A stretch of DNA of 47,207 nucleotides, taken from NCBI GenBank assembly GCA_005778405.1, contig SXOA01000092.1:1-47207 (forward strand), read 5' to 3'. Origin of the DNA: Planctomycetaceae bacterium (GTDB taxonomy: Bacteria; Planctomycetota; Planctomycetia; Pirellulales; Pirellulaceae). Positions 16,463 to 25,429 of the stretch are shown here, piece after piece; the stretch's first letter is position 1, and the number at the start of each line of letters is the position of its first letter. Made by a program: the position numbers and the translations under genes. The notes beneath the pieces are model-generated. The model did not search any database. It had not been told where the DNA came from and was given only the letters and a program-made list of their open reading frames with translations.

Positions 16463-17665
16463 ATGACCGCACTCCATTTCGCTTACAAGGTCCGTGACGC
16501 ACTCGGCCGCGCGAGCGCAGGAACTCTCGACGCCGCCAGCCGCGAGGAGGCAACCAGCAAACTGCGCAAGGACGGCTTTCATGTGGTGGAGTTGGCGGAG
16601 GAAGAGGAGGGGATGGACTTGTTCCCCAAGCGGATCAAGCAGTCGGACATCATCTTCCTGACGAGTCAGCTTGCCGTGATGGTGGATACGGGGATTGCAC
16701 TATCCGTGGCGATGGAAACCATTGCCTCCCAGGAGGAGAACAAGACTCTCAAAAAGGTTCTCCTGGACCTCAAAAAGCGTGTCGAAGAGGGGGAAGATTT
16801 TTCGACCGCCCTTTCCCGGCACGGCAAGCACTTCGACAAGACCTATATCTCGCTGGTCAAGGCGAGCGAGCACACCGGCACGCTGGGAGAGATGCTGGAG
16901 AGCATTTCCGACTATCTCCGCAAACAACTGGAGACGCGGCAGAAGGTAAAAGCGGCGATGGCCTATCCCGGCATCATGCTTATGTTGGCGGTTGGCGTCA
17001 CCATATTCATGCTGACCTATGTGCTCCCCATGTTCACGCCGCTGTTCAATCGCAAGGGAATTAAGCTTCCCATTGCCACCAGAGTCTTGATGGCCTTGTC
17101 CGACACATTCCTGAGCTACTGGTATCTCTGGATCATCGGCCTGGTAGCCCTCGTCCTCGCGTATGTCTTTGGGAGCAAGACCGAGGCGGGACGCAAATTC
17201 CTCGACGGTGTGAAGCTCAACCTTCCCCTCATCGGGCAGCTCAACCGCAAGATCATCGTCAGCCGCAGCATGCGGACGCTGGGGACGATGATTGGAGCCG
17301 GCGTGAGCATGCTGGACGCCATTCGTCTGGCCGCCGAGGTTTCTGGCAACATCTATTACGAGCAAATCTGGCTGCACGTTCTCGACCAAATTACCCAGGG
17401 CAAACGAGTGGCCGAATCGTTGATGGGCAGCAAGCTCTTTCCCTCCACGCTGGTGCAAATGATCGCCAGCGGCGAAGAGACCGGAAAGCTGGATAAAGTG
17501 CTGGCCAAGGTCAGCACCTACTACGACCGCGAAGTCGAATCGAGCATCAAATCGGCCACCAGCATGATCGAGCCGATCCTGATCGTCGGCATGGGGATCG
17601 TCGTCGGCAGCATCGCCATAGGTCTGCTACTGCCGATATTCCAGCTCAGCAAGCCAGCGCATTAA
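16463..17665 (+). CDS. pilC: PilC/GspF-type inner-membrane platform protein
   Basis: 400 residues, normal for the family. An N-terminal FHYKVRD-like start (LHFAYKVRDALGRASAGTLDA) is followed by two homologous T2SSF domains. The first has QLAVMVDTGIALSVAMETIA and a membrane helix, the second RTLGTMIGAGVSMLDAIRLAAEV. A C-terminal membrane helix ends IVVGSIAIGLLLPIFQL. It forms the membrane platform on which the PilB ATPase works. It is last in the apparent unit running from the kinase at 12.2 kb. No pilin or pseudopilin gene follows in the window, so the substrate is encoded elsewhere. Confidence 0.95.
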   Translation: MTALHFAYKVRDALGRASAGTLDAASREEATSKLRKDGFHVVELAEEEEGMDLFPKRIKQSDIIFLTSQLAVMVDTGIALSVAMETIASQEENKTLKKVLLDLKKRVEEGEDFSTALSRHGKHFDKTYISLVKASEHTGTLGEMLESISDYLRKQLETRQKVKAAMAYPGIMLMLAVGVTIFMLTYVLPMFTPLFNRKGIKLPIATRVLMALSDTFLSYWYLWIIGLVALVLAYVFGSKTEAGRKFLDGVKLNLPLIGQLNRKIIVSRSMRTLGTMIGAGVSMLDAIRLAAEVSGNIYYEQIWLHVLDQITQGKRVAESLMGSKLFPSTLVQMIASGEETGKLDKVLAKVSTYYDREVESSIKSATSMIEPILIVGMGIVVGSIAIGLLLPIFQLSKPAH

Positions 17666-18024
17666 GACTCCTGTGTCTCGCCTTAAGACGCCTTTGCCTT
17701 CTGCGAGTCACTCGCCTCCCTGCGCTTCATAGGCCGCTGTTCGCCCCGGTTTGATACAGGTTTTCGTGATGTGCTTTTGATACATCTGTGGATCACGACT
17801 TTGACGGCACGTCTTCTTCCATTACGACCAAATTGCCAAGTAGCCCACACCGGAGTCTCGTCTTCAGGCGGCTCCCGCTACCTTGTCAGCACATTGTCAG
17901 TAAAACCGCTGTCCCAGAGGTACTTTCGGGGTCACAGCCTGTCGCGGGGATGCAACCAAATGGGGCTGGAGAATGTGACGTAAAGCCCTGCAATTCAGCA
18001 ACTTCTGACGCATCAAAACAAGTA
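17666..18024. other. Gene-poor stretch between pilC and ssrA
   Basis: No convincing gene. Translated frames are short and lack start signals. Two near-direct repeats (TTTGATACAGG and TTTTGATACATC, near 17750-17785) are visible. This region lies just beyond the 3' end of ssrA, a common integrase target in bacteria, so it could be an old integration scar, but no integrase motif or duplicated ssrA end was found. Confidence 0.4.
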
Positions 18025-18050
18025 GGGGCATCGGATGACTCCGATGCCCC
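18025..18050 (-). terminator. Rho-independent terminator of ssrA
   Basis: A perfect 10-bp stem (GGGGCATCGG at 18025-18034 with 18041-18050) and 6-nt loop lie directly past the ssrA 3' end. On the minus strand it is followed by TACTTGTTTTG, a T-rich tail. Confidence 0.8.
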
Positions 18051-18054
18051 AAAG

Positions 18055-18408
18055 TGGAGGCGGCGGGAATTGAACCCGCGTCCCGCGATATTTTCACGAA
18101 AGCTTCTACGTGCGTAGCAGGGCCTTTGGTTTTCGTCAGCCGGGGCGTTGCTCTGCAGACTACCCAGCCGCTTATTCGGGAACTTGTTGAACCGCGGCTG
18201 TACCCGTTATGAGCCGCGGCGAACCGGAATTGGTGACCGGCTTTTGGGCCTCTCCGGTGAAAGCCCGCAGTCGGTGGCCACTAGTTAGGCAGCCAGGACG
18301 AGATTGCTCTCGGCAACTAAAATGTGATCAGCTTTTAACGTGGCCATCTGATCAACCACGGCACGCCACTTGCGCTTCAGGCTATCCGGTCGAATCCAGT
18401 TCGCCCCC
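18055..18408 (-). ncRNA. ssrA: Transfer-messenger RNA (tmRNA)
   Basis: About 354 nt. The 5' end GGGGGCGAACTGGATTCGAC is the conserved tmRNA start. It forms a 7-bp acceptor stem with CGCCTCC at the 3' end, next to a T-arm containing GGTTCAATTCC. tmRNA with SmpB rescues stalled ribosomes and tags the nascent peptide for proteolysis. The tag frame is at 18285-18314: resume codon GCC, peptide AESNLVLAA, then TAA. The ending LAA matches the usual protease-recognition end. CCA is not encoded after the discriminator A (the next bases are CTTT), so it must be added by CCA-adding enzyme. A terminator hairpin follows directly. Confidence 0.95.
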
Positions 18409-18500
18409 GAGTGGCTTTGGCGGCGGACGTTGCGGGTCCGCCACTTCTTTCCATCGTCCATTCTACGCGGGGACTTGCGGGGAGGATAGGGAAGAACGGG

Positions 18501-18574
18501 ATAGGACGAATGGGACTCATGGGACGCATAGGACATATTTGTCCCATCAGTCTCATCCGTCCCATTAGTCCCAT
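18501..18574. repeat. Hairpin of four plus four inverted 9-nt units
   Basis: Four tandem units of the form ATRGGACNN (18501-18536) are followed, after 2 nt, by four inverted units of the form NNGTCYCAT (18539-18574). The result is a long imperfect hairpin between the ssrA 5' end and the stop of the heme-binding gene. It may end transcription of that gene. The strict 9-nt period suggests growth by unit duplication. Confidence 0.8.
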
Positions 18575-18586
18575 TCCCTTTTGCCG

Positions 18587-21500
18587 CTACTTCACCGGCA
18601 CTCGTCCATCCAGATACCGCCAGTTCTTGATAAACGCAATCACATCTGCCATTTCCTGGGGCGGAATGGTCTTTTCCAGGCCGTCGGGCATGAGCGAAAC
18701 CCCCGTCGACTTGAGCTGCTCGATCTCGTCGCGGGCCACGGTGATGACCTTCGCCCCGGCGCCTTTCAGCGTGATCGACGTGCTCGTCTCAGAAGTGAGA
18801 ATCCCCGCAGCCGTAGTGCCGTCCCTTAAGAGCAAGTTGTAGCCGACGTAGTTGGCGTCAATCGCCCGGTTCGGCTGAATAATGTCCGCCAGAATCTGAG
18901 CCGGCGTCTTGGTCCGCGAATCGCTGATGTCCGGCGCGACATTCACCCCCGTTTCGCCAATCTTGTGGCACGTCGAACAGTTTTTAGCAAAGCTCACCTG
19001 CCCCCGCTTCGCGTCCCCAGTCATCGCCAGCACGCTCTGATAATCCGCGAGTGCCTTCTTCCGGTCTTCCGGCGTCGCCGAGCCGAAAATCTTCTCCGCC
19101 CGCTGCCGGATTTTGGCGTCACCGTGCTTAAGCAGACGGCCGGATTGGACGGGGTCGAGCTCCGTGGGCTTGATGGAGTCGGATTCGAGAGAGTCGAGGA
19201 GGAGGGAGATGCGATCGGGGCGTTGTAGGACGCCGTCGAGAATGACTTGGCGGACGGGAGGCTGTGCTGATGAATAGCTGTTGATGAACGTCTGCCAGGG
19301 TTCTACCGAGGGCAGGCGAGCGAGTGCGGCGATCGCCTTTTTCCGAATGTCATCATGAAGCGACGAATTCGCCAACCGTTCGAGAGCAGCGGTCTTCTCC
19401 GGATAATGGGAAAGCAATGAGATCGCGTCCAAACGAATTTCAAGGTCGGCCCTTTCGTCCGAGGAAGTCGCAACGGCTTGCTCCGCAAATCCTCGGTAAC
19501 GGACCAGAGACTTTGACCTATGGTCTTCCGCCAACCCGCTGGCATCCAACAGTTTTGGAAAGGTCATTCCCCGTTTTCCTAAACCAACCAGAAATGAATC
19601 GAAAGCTCCAAAGGATTGGGTTTCAGTAGTCTTCTCTTCGCCAATCACCTGAATGGCAACGTACGCGGCAGTCTTTGGCATTGCATGTTGAGCTGCCTCG
19701 GCGCAAATCAGTTGCCACAGCAACTTGGCTTCGTTGTAACTCGGGCTGGGGAAGTCAGATTTCTTGGTTATGGACCGAGTGAGAACTTCTAGGTAAACAT
19801 CATCGGTAGCCTTGGCAATCGCCAGCCTCGTCGCTTGATGCCCCCATGGGTCTCGACATGCGCGCACGGCAAGGTCTGCAAATTCGGAGGCGGGCGCAGC
19901 AAACTTTTTGGGTACCGAAGGATGGCCTAAGGGATCAGGATTCGCGTCCATTGGTGAACCTATTGGCTCGCCAATCAACTCCAGCAGCCGCTTGAATTCT
20001 CGCGTCTGCGGATTCGTCGAAAGTCCCGAACGCAGCAATGCCAAGTCGAGCAGCTTCTTGTCCGCATTAAGCGATTTGGCGACCGACAAAATATGAACGG
20101 CCGGTAATGACGGCGTATTCGAATCCAAAAGTCCATGCAGTTGTTCAACCGTCTCCTTCGACTGCTGTTCGACCAAGATCCGTTGAGCCGTCTCCCGATA
20201 CCAGGCATTCGGACTCCCAAGAAGCGCGACAAGCTCTTTGGCACTTGAATTAGGGAGTCGTGTTTGAATTGTCGGTCTCGCCGCCTGTTGTCCTCTTGGC
20301 ACGATCCTGTAAATCCTCCCCCGGTCATCCCCTAACCGTTCATCCGGTCGGTTCTTGAGCTCGTCGGGAACCCATTCGGGGTGCTCGATGACGGCGCGGT
20401 ACATGTCGACGACGTAGAGAGCGCCGTCGGGGCCGAGCTCCATGCCGACGGGGCGGAACCAGGTGTCCGGGGAGGCGAGGAATTCCTTTCCGTCGTACGC
20501 CGGCTTGCTGGTGAAGCTGGCCCCTTTGGGCTCCATGATTTCGCGGTGGATCAGGTTGCCGGTCGGGTCGCATGTGAAGACGTTGCCGCGGAACTGCTGC
20601 GGCAGCAGGTCGCCCCGGTAGATGAACACGCCGCAGGCGGCTGTGAATTGGCCTTCGTGGAGGTTTGAGGTCGTCCAGAATTTGCTGATCGGATAGATGC
20701 GGCTGTTCTCGGCGAACGCGGCGACATCTTGCACGACGGAGGGAATGGCGACGGTGGGGGCTTTTTTGAGATATCGGTTCTCAATGACCACATGCTGGCA
20801 AGGATTGCGATTGGAGCAAACGAAGCGGTTTCCCCAGTCGTCGAAGCTGAGTCCAAATTGCCCGTTGCCGCTGACCGCCTCGGCATCGCCGGTGAGAGGA
20901 TCGAAGCGAAAATCCATGCCGGAGATATTGATGGGAGCGTCGTCAATTTTCTGGGCAGGCTGGAAGCCTACCCCACTTTTCTGCCCTCTCAACTTCTTCA
21001 AATGATTCACCACCATCCCGCCGCGCAGGCCGTTGGCGACGTAGACGTGGTTGTCGAGGGCGAAGGTCGGATGATTCGCCCGGAGCTGCGAATTGGACTC
21101 GCTGAAGCCGGTGAACCAGGTTTCGTTCACGTCCGCTTTGCCGTCGCCGTCCGTGTCTTTCATGTAGGCGACCCTGCCGGAGAGTGTGACGATCACGCCC
21201 CCTTTCCAGGGTTGCAAGCCGGTGACGAACAGGAGCTTGTCGGCGAACACGGTCGCGGTCTCATACCGCCCATCGCCGTTCTTGTCCTCCAAGATCTTGA
21301 TCTGCGATAGCGGCTCGGCGTCCTTCTCCGTCCGCTTGTTGTCGGTCTTCTTAATCGGCCCCAGCGGATAGTCCCGCATCTCGGCCACCCAGAGCCGACC
21401 ATCTTCGTCAAACCGAATGGCCACCGGGTCGATCACCTGCGGCTCCGCCGCAACCAGCTCGATGGAAAGGAGCGGGTCAAGCTGAAAAAGCTTCAGCGAA

Positions 21501-21613
21501 TCCTCCGGCGAGAGGGGGCTTTTGATATCCTCCGCGACCTGTTGGGAAAAAGCGCGAGCGGCCAGCACGAGCGAGATGACCGTAAGAAATAGATAAGTCT
21601 GGACGGCACGCAT
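18587..21613 (-). CDS. PVC-type large heme-binding protein (beta-propeller, HEAT-like, cytochrome c domain)
   Basis: About 1008 residues with a signal peptide (residues 1-24). The N-terminal half is a propeller-like membrane-bound dehydrogenase domain (VDPVAIRFDEDGRLWVAEMRDYPLG, repeated DGDG segments, MELGPDGALYVVDMYRAVIEHPEW). The middle is helical and repeat-like, probably HEAT. The C-terminal cytochrome c-like domain has C-S-T-C-H at 879-883, expected to bind heme covalently, with a later Met as possible axial ligand. Such periplasmic proteins are abundant in planctomycetes. Substrate and electron partner are unknown. ATG 21613 follows GAGGTG closely. A dispersed repeat is translated in frame near residues 213-221. 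The PhyH-type dioxygenase gene lies 22 nt upstream on the same strand. Confidence 0.93.
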   Translation of the reverse strand: MRAVQTYLFLTVISLVLAARAFSQQVAEDIKSPLSPEDSLKLFQLDPLLSIELVAAEPQVIDPVAIRFDEDGRLWVAEMRDYPLGPIKKTDNKRTEKDAEPLSQIKILEDKNGDGRYETATVFADKLLFVTGLQPWKGGVIVTLSGRVAYMKDTDGDGKADVNETWFTGFSESNSQLRANHPTFALDNHVYVANGLRGGMVVNHLKKLRGQKSGVGFQPAQKIDDAPINISGMDFRFDPLTGDAEAVSGNGQFGLSFDDWGNRFVCSNRNPCQHVVIENRYLKKAPTVAIPSVVQDVAAFAENSRIYPISKFWTTSNLHEGQFTAACGVFIYRGDLLPQQFRGNVFTCDPTGNLIHREIMEPKGASFTSKPAYDGKEFLASPDTWFRPVGMELGPDGALYVVDMYRAVIEHPEWVPDELKNRPDERLGDDRGRIYRIVPRGQQAARPTIQTRLPNSSAKELVALLGSPNAWYRETAQRILVEQQSKETVEQLHGLLDSNTPSLPAVHILSVAKSLNADKKLLDLALLRSGLSTNPQTREFKRLLELIGEPIGSPMDANPDPLGHPSVPKKFAAPASEFADLAVRACRDPWGHQATRLAIAKATDDVYLEVLTRSITKKSDFPSPSYNEAKLLWQLICAEAAQHAMPKTAAYVAIQVIGEEKTTETQSFGAFDSFLVGLGKRGMTFPKLLDASGLAEDHRSKSLVRYRGFAEQAVATSSDERADLEIRLDAISLLSHYPEKTAALERLANSSLHDDIRKKAIAALARLPSVEPWQTFINSYSSAQPPVRQVILDGVLQRPDRISLLLDSLESDSIKPTELDPVQSGRLLKHGDAKIRQRAEKIFGSATPEDRKKALADYQSVLAMTGDAKRGQVSFAKNCSTCHKIGETGVNVAPDISDSRTKTPAQILADIIQPNRAIDANYVGYNLLLRDGTTAAGILTSETSTSITLKGAGAKVITVARDEIEQLKSTGVSLMPDGLEKTIPPQEMADVIAFIKNWRYLDGRVPVK
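20952..20976 (-). repeat. Dispersed repeat, VGFQPA family, copy B, inside a coding sequence
   Basis: A 25-nt copy of the repeat, in the same sequence as 40844-40868, lies in the heme-binding protein gene. It is read as ...SGVGFQPAQ... without breaking the frame, between KKLRGQK and KIDDAPINI in the propeller domain, probably a surface loop. Confidence 0.85.
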
Positions 21614-21634
21614 CAATCACCTCGTGAATCAGGT

Positions 21635-22393
21635 TTACCGCTGCCAACGACGAATTGCCTCTTCCTCGACCTTCGCCAGCGGCGTATACCGCGGATGGCG
21701 GCTTTCTTTATAGGGGTCATTGCGGCGGGCGTTGTAACAACAGATCAGGGACCAGCGAGGATCGTCCGAATCGTTGGCATCGCTGCGGTGAAGGAGGTTG
21801 CTGTCGAAGAAAATAGTGTCCCCCGGCTCACACTCGCAGTAAACCAGCTCCATCCGTTCCAGGGCGACATTCACCCGCTCCAAATCCGCACCCGTCTGGT
21901 CCCCTGTCTTGCCGTGGTCAATCCGCCCCATGAGATGCGAACCGCGCAGTACTTGCAGACAGCCATTGGCCTTGTTCGCCCGGCTAACGGCAATGAGGGA
22001 GCTAGCGAGCAATGGCAGAAGGCAGCCGTTGCTGTACCAGTAGCCGTAGTCCTGGTGCCACTCCCATGCCCCACCAACTTGCGGCTCTTTGAGCATCATC
22101 TTCATGTGATAGAGATAGACTTCGCCGCCGAGGGCCTGCTCCATCCGGTCGACGACACGGCGGCTGCGGGCGAACATGCTGTAAAGGTCTTCCCCCGCGG
22201 TATTCCAGAGTGCCAGCTTCGTTTCCTTGCCGCTGGCGTCTTTGCGGCCATAAAGCTGGCTGGCAAATGCCTGATCGCTCTTGGCATAATCCTGAAGCTT
22301 GCCAATTTCCGCCGGGTCAAACAGGCCGCGTACGATGAAAAAGCCGTCGCGCTGATATGCGGCGAGTTCGTTGACAGAAAAGGTAGAGGTCAT
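21635..22393 (-). CDS. Phytanoyl-CoA dioxygenase (PhyH) family Fe(II)/2-oxoglutarate oxygenase
   Basis: 252 residues, cytoplasmic. The N-terminal segment AAYQRDGFFIVRGLFDPAEI is the usual PhyH opening. The facial triad is visible: H-Q-D in WEWHQDYGYW and the distal His in FFDSNLLHRSDAN, with RWSLICCYNARRN supplying the 2-oxoglutarate-binding Arg. The family hydroxylates many small molecules and the substrate here cannot be read from sequence. It starts at ATG 22393, divergent from the large lipoprotein gene. Its stop is 22 nt before the heme-binding protein gene, so the two may be co-transcribed. Confidence 0.93.
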   Translation of the reverse strand: MTSTFSVNELAAYQRDGFFIVRGLFDPAEIGKLQDYAKSDQAFASQLYGRKDASGKETKLALWNTAGEDLYSMFARSRRVVDRMEQALGGEVYLYHMKMMLKEPQVGGAWEWHQDYGYWYSNGCLLPLLASSLIAVSRANKANGCLQVLRGSHLMGRIDHGKTGDQTGADLERVNVALERMELVYCECEPGDTIFFDSNLLHRSDANDSDDPRWSLICCYNARRNDPYKESRHPRYTPLAKVEEEAIRRWQR

Positions 22394-22631
22394 GGGAAAG
22401 TCGGGGGAAATGGAAGCCAGTTGTTCCTTCGATGATACCGTTTTTTTGCCTTGGCAACTTCATTCTTCCCCTTGTACCCCGTAGACTAGGGAATAAGTTG
22501 AGGCGGGAAGCGACAATAGATATTGGTGGGCTTCCGGCCCCCTCCCTGTGTCCCGGAAGGAATTCCCGAGAGAAGATTCCCTGCCTTCGCCAGGGCGACA
22601 GTTCTGCCTCATCTCATGTAACGGACTGCTT

Positions 22632-25421
22632 ATGAAGTGTACTACTCCGCGCAGCTCACTCTCCTTCCAACTCTCGGCGCTGCTCATTCTTTTGCTGGTC
22701 GGGGCGATCTCTTTGCCCGGCTGCGGCGGCTGCCAGAAAGAGACGGTTGCTCAAAAGAAGAAACGGCAAGACGACGAGAAGAAGAAGGAAGACGAACGCA
22801 AGCGTAAGAAAAAGGCCGAAGAGCCCAAACCGAATTTCGACCCCATCATCAGCCAGATTCTGCCGAACACGATCACCAACAATCCCAGCGCCAAGAACAA
22901 AGATAAGGAAAAGGAAAAGGAGAAAGAGAAGGCCGCCGAGCAAAAACAACCAACGTTGGACTACGCCTACGTCAAGCCGGGGCACTTTGTGAGCGTGATG
23001 CAGACGCTCAAGGCCAATAACTTTGACTACCCCGGCATTTTGCGGACCTACCCTCAAGACGCTAACTTCAAGCCGCTGGACGTTTACAAAACGAACTACC
23101 GGGTATCGATGTTTCGTCCGGCTTCACTACCGAAGGGGCAGGCCAAATTCATCGAGTCCACGTTCTTTCTGCCCCAGCGAGACAACTTTATCGGCCAGAG
23201 CCGTTATCCCATGAAAGTGGAGTTGCTCCCTTCGCGTGGCGGTAGCGCGATCGCCGAGGATTCTGCGATGGGCACGGCAATGCGGGACCACGAGTACTTT
23301 ATTGTCGTGCTGGCCGCCAACGCGGATCCTTATGTTGGTCTGAAAGACCCCAAGATGCACAGCGTGGTGGTGAGCGAGAGTGAAATCTCCCGCGACGGCA
23401 GTCTGCGATACTATCACGTGGTGCTGCCGAAAATTGAGCGCCGAGTGCCACTCCCCAGCACGTCGTTCGCGTGGACAACCATCGCCTATATCATCTGGGA
23501 CGATCTCGATCCCGCCGTCCTTACCCAGGACCAGCAGAATGCCATGCTGGACTGGATTCAATGGGGAGGGCAACTCATCATCAGCGGACCCAATTCGCTG
23601 GACAAACTTAAGGGGAGCTTTCTCACCCCCTATCTGCCGGCGGAAAGTGGCCAGGCACTCAAACTCGACCAGTCGTCGTTTGAAGAAATGAACAAGTCGT
23701 GGTCGCTGGCCTCCATTGGCAACGACAAGAAGAAAGCGATGACTGCAGAAGAGCGAAGCATTAAGTTTGTGGGGAACAAGCCGATGCTCGGCGTGGAACT
23801 TGTAAAGCACCCGCTCGGCGATTTTCTCGAAGGGACCGGCAATCTGGTGGTGGAACGCCGCGTCGGCGGAGGGAGAATTGCCGCGACAGCTTTTCCTTTG
23901 ACGGATATCCGCGTTCGCCTTTGGCCTTGCTTTGACGGATTTTTGAACGGCTGTCTGCTCCGCCGTCCCGGCAGGGAGTTTTATCGGAATGACATTGTGG
24001 AGCTCCGGATGAAGTGGGATTCGAAGGAACTGGCGAACTACGTGCGTGACCCGCGCATTTCCTGCACGCTGCGGTACTTCAGCCGAGACGTCAGCTTTCC
24101 CAAGGAAACGGATCGTCCTGCCGGCGTCTCCCGCACTCCAATCACCCAGCCGGAAAGCTACCCGCAGCGAAATCGCTTTCCGGGTTTTATGGAAACACCC
24201 GCCGAAGTTCCGCTCGAAAACACGGTTGACAAGCAGCCCACGGTGGATGATTGGCACTTCGCCGGCTATCGGGCGGATAATGAATCGGGGGTCGGAGGCT
24301 GGAGCGATCTGACCCCCGTCTCGGCCGCCGCTCGCGAATCCCTGGCCGAAGCTGGCAAAATTGCGATTCCCAAGGCAGACTTCGTTTTGAAAGTATTGGC
24401 GATATACCTATTGGTTTTGGTGCCGCTCAATTGGCTCTTCTTCTGGCTGATCGGCCGGGTGGAATGGGCCTGGGCCGCGGCCCCCATCATCGCCATCATT
24501 GGGGCCGTCTGCGTCATCCGTCTGGCTCAGCTCAATATCGGCTTCGTCCGCAGCCGCACGGAAGTCGCCGTGCTGGAAACGCAGGCCGAATACCCGCGCG
24601 GCCACGTCACCCGCTATACGCGGCTGTATACCTCGCTCTCGACCGGTTACGACCTGAGCTTTGACGACCCGTCCGCGGTCGCCCTCCCATTTGTTACCAA
24701 CGTCAATTATGTCCGGCTTCCCGCGGAGAACGCCAAGTACGTGGAATTCCGCCAGGACAAAAACACGGTGTTATCCGGCGTACAGGTCAACTCCAACTCC
24801 ACCGAGGGAGTTCATGCCGAACACATGGTGCCCTTGGGAAAGGCCGCGAAAAGTCCGGGAGGAATCACTCTGGTCGGCAAGGGCCAAAGTGTCCGCAACG
24901 ATACGCCTTTTGCGCTGCAGGATGTTGGCGTGCTGCGCAATGTTGGCGGGATCATCGAGGTTGCTTATGTCGCCGAGGTCGCGCCCGGAACGGCTGTCCC
25001 ACTCACATTTGCTGCCTCTCCAAACAATGAATCCTGGGTAGCCAACTGGGACCAGTCTCTGGTTATGTCCGCCAAGGTGCAGGCCCAGGAGGAAGACAAG
25101 GGGGTCGTCCGCCTCTATCGGCTTGTGGAATTGGCTGCCAAGCAACTGAAGCTGGCGTCGGGCGATGTGCGGCTGATTGCTTGGACCGATGACGAAGTTC
25201 CCGGCATGAAGGTTTATCCCGCGCCGGCACAGAATAACACCCGCACACTCATCCTGTCGCACTTGGCTCGGGCCAAGATTCCCACCGCCACGCGCGACAA
25301 GAACGTTGCCGAAGACTACGTGCTGCCTGAACTGGACGAAGAGAAGATGCCTGGCGAGCCTCCTGCTGATGCCGGCGCACAAACGAACCCTTTGCGGCCC
25401 TCGCTGGCCGCTCAAAGATAG
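22632..25421 (+). CDS. Large membrane-anchored protein of unknown function, linked to an ABC ATPase
   Basis: About 929 residues from ATG 22632. A GTG at 22548 is possible but would bury the signal. The N-terminus has a hydrophobic segment ending L-P-G-C, a lipobox-like site, then a very basic and acidic stretch (about 38-65) and a Lys/Glu run (DKEKEKEKEKAAEQ). The centre contains a segment resembling glutamine-amidotransferase-like or GldG-like exported domains (AMLDWIQWGGQLIISGPNSL). Two membrane helices occur at about 586-610 and 615-637, followed by a further beta-rich domain. It ends 8 nt before an ABC ATPase gene, implying a shared transporter or envelope complex. I do not recognise a specific function. 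Confidence 0.8.
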   Translation: MKCTTPRSSLSFQLSALLILLLVGAISLPGCGGCQKETVAQKKKRQDDEKKKEDERKRKKKAEEPKPNFDPIISQILPNTITNNPSAKNKDKEKEKEKEKAAEQKQPTLDYAYVKPGHFVSVMQTLKANNFDYPGILRTYPQDANFKPLDVYKTNYRVSMFRPASLPKGQAKFIESTFFLPQRDNFIGQSRYPMKVELLPSRGGSAIAEDSAMGTAMRDHEYFIVVLAANADPYVGLKDPKMHSVVVSESEISRDGSLRYYHVVLPKIERRVPLPSTSFAWTTIAYIIWDDLDPAVLTQDQQNAMLDWIQWGGQLIISGPNSLDKLKGSFLTPYLPAESGQALKLDQSSFEEMNKSWSLASIGNDKKKAMTAEERSIKFVGNKPMLGVELVKHPLGDFLEGTGNLVVERRVGGGRIAATAFPLTDIRVRLWPCFDGFLNGCLLRRPGREFYRNDIVELRMKWDSKELANYVRDPRISCTLRYFSRDVSFPKETDRPAGVSRTPITQPESYPQRNRFPGFMETPAEVPLENTVDKQPTVDDWHFAGYRADNESGVGGWSDLTPVSAAARESLAEAGKIAIPKADFVLKVLAIYLLVLVPLNWLFFWLIGRVEWAWAAAPIIAIIGAVCVIRLAQLNIGFVRSRTEVAVLETQAEYPRGHVTRYTRLYTSLSTGYDLSFDDPSAVALPFVTNVNYVRLPAENAKYVEFRQDKNTVLSGVQVNSNSTEGVHAEHMVPLGKAAKSPGGITLVGKGQSVRNDTPFALQDVGVLRNVGGIIEVAYVAEVAPGTAVPLTFAASPNNESWVANWDQSLVMSAKVQAQEEDKGVVRLYRLVELAAKQLKLASGDVRLIAWTDDEVPGMKVYPAPAQNNTRTLILSHLARAKIPTATRDKNVAEDYVLPELDEEKMPGEPPADAGAQTNPLRPSLAAQR

Positions 25422-25429
25422 GACAGGGC

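Noticed and set aside
17788..18117. Open frame ending W-R-R-R-E-L-N-P-R across the ssrA 3' end
   Set aside because: This is the well-known false peptide from the antisense of the tmRNA/tRNA T-arm. There is no ribosome binding site or domain. An integrase remnant was considered but no integrase motif is present.
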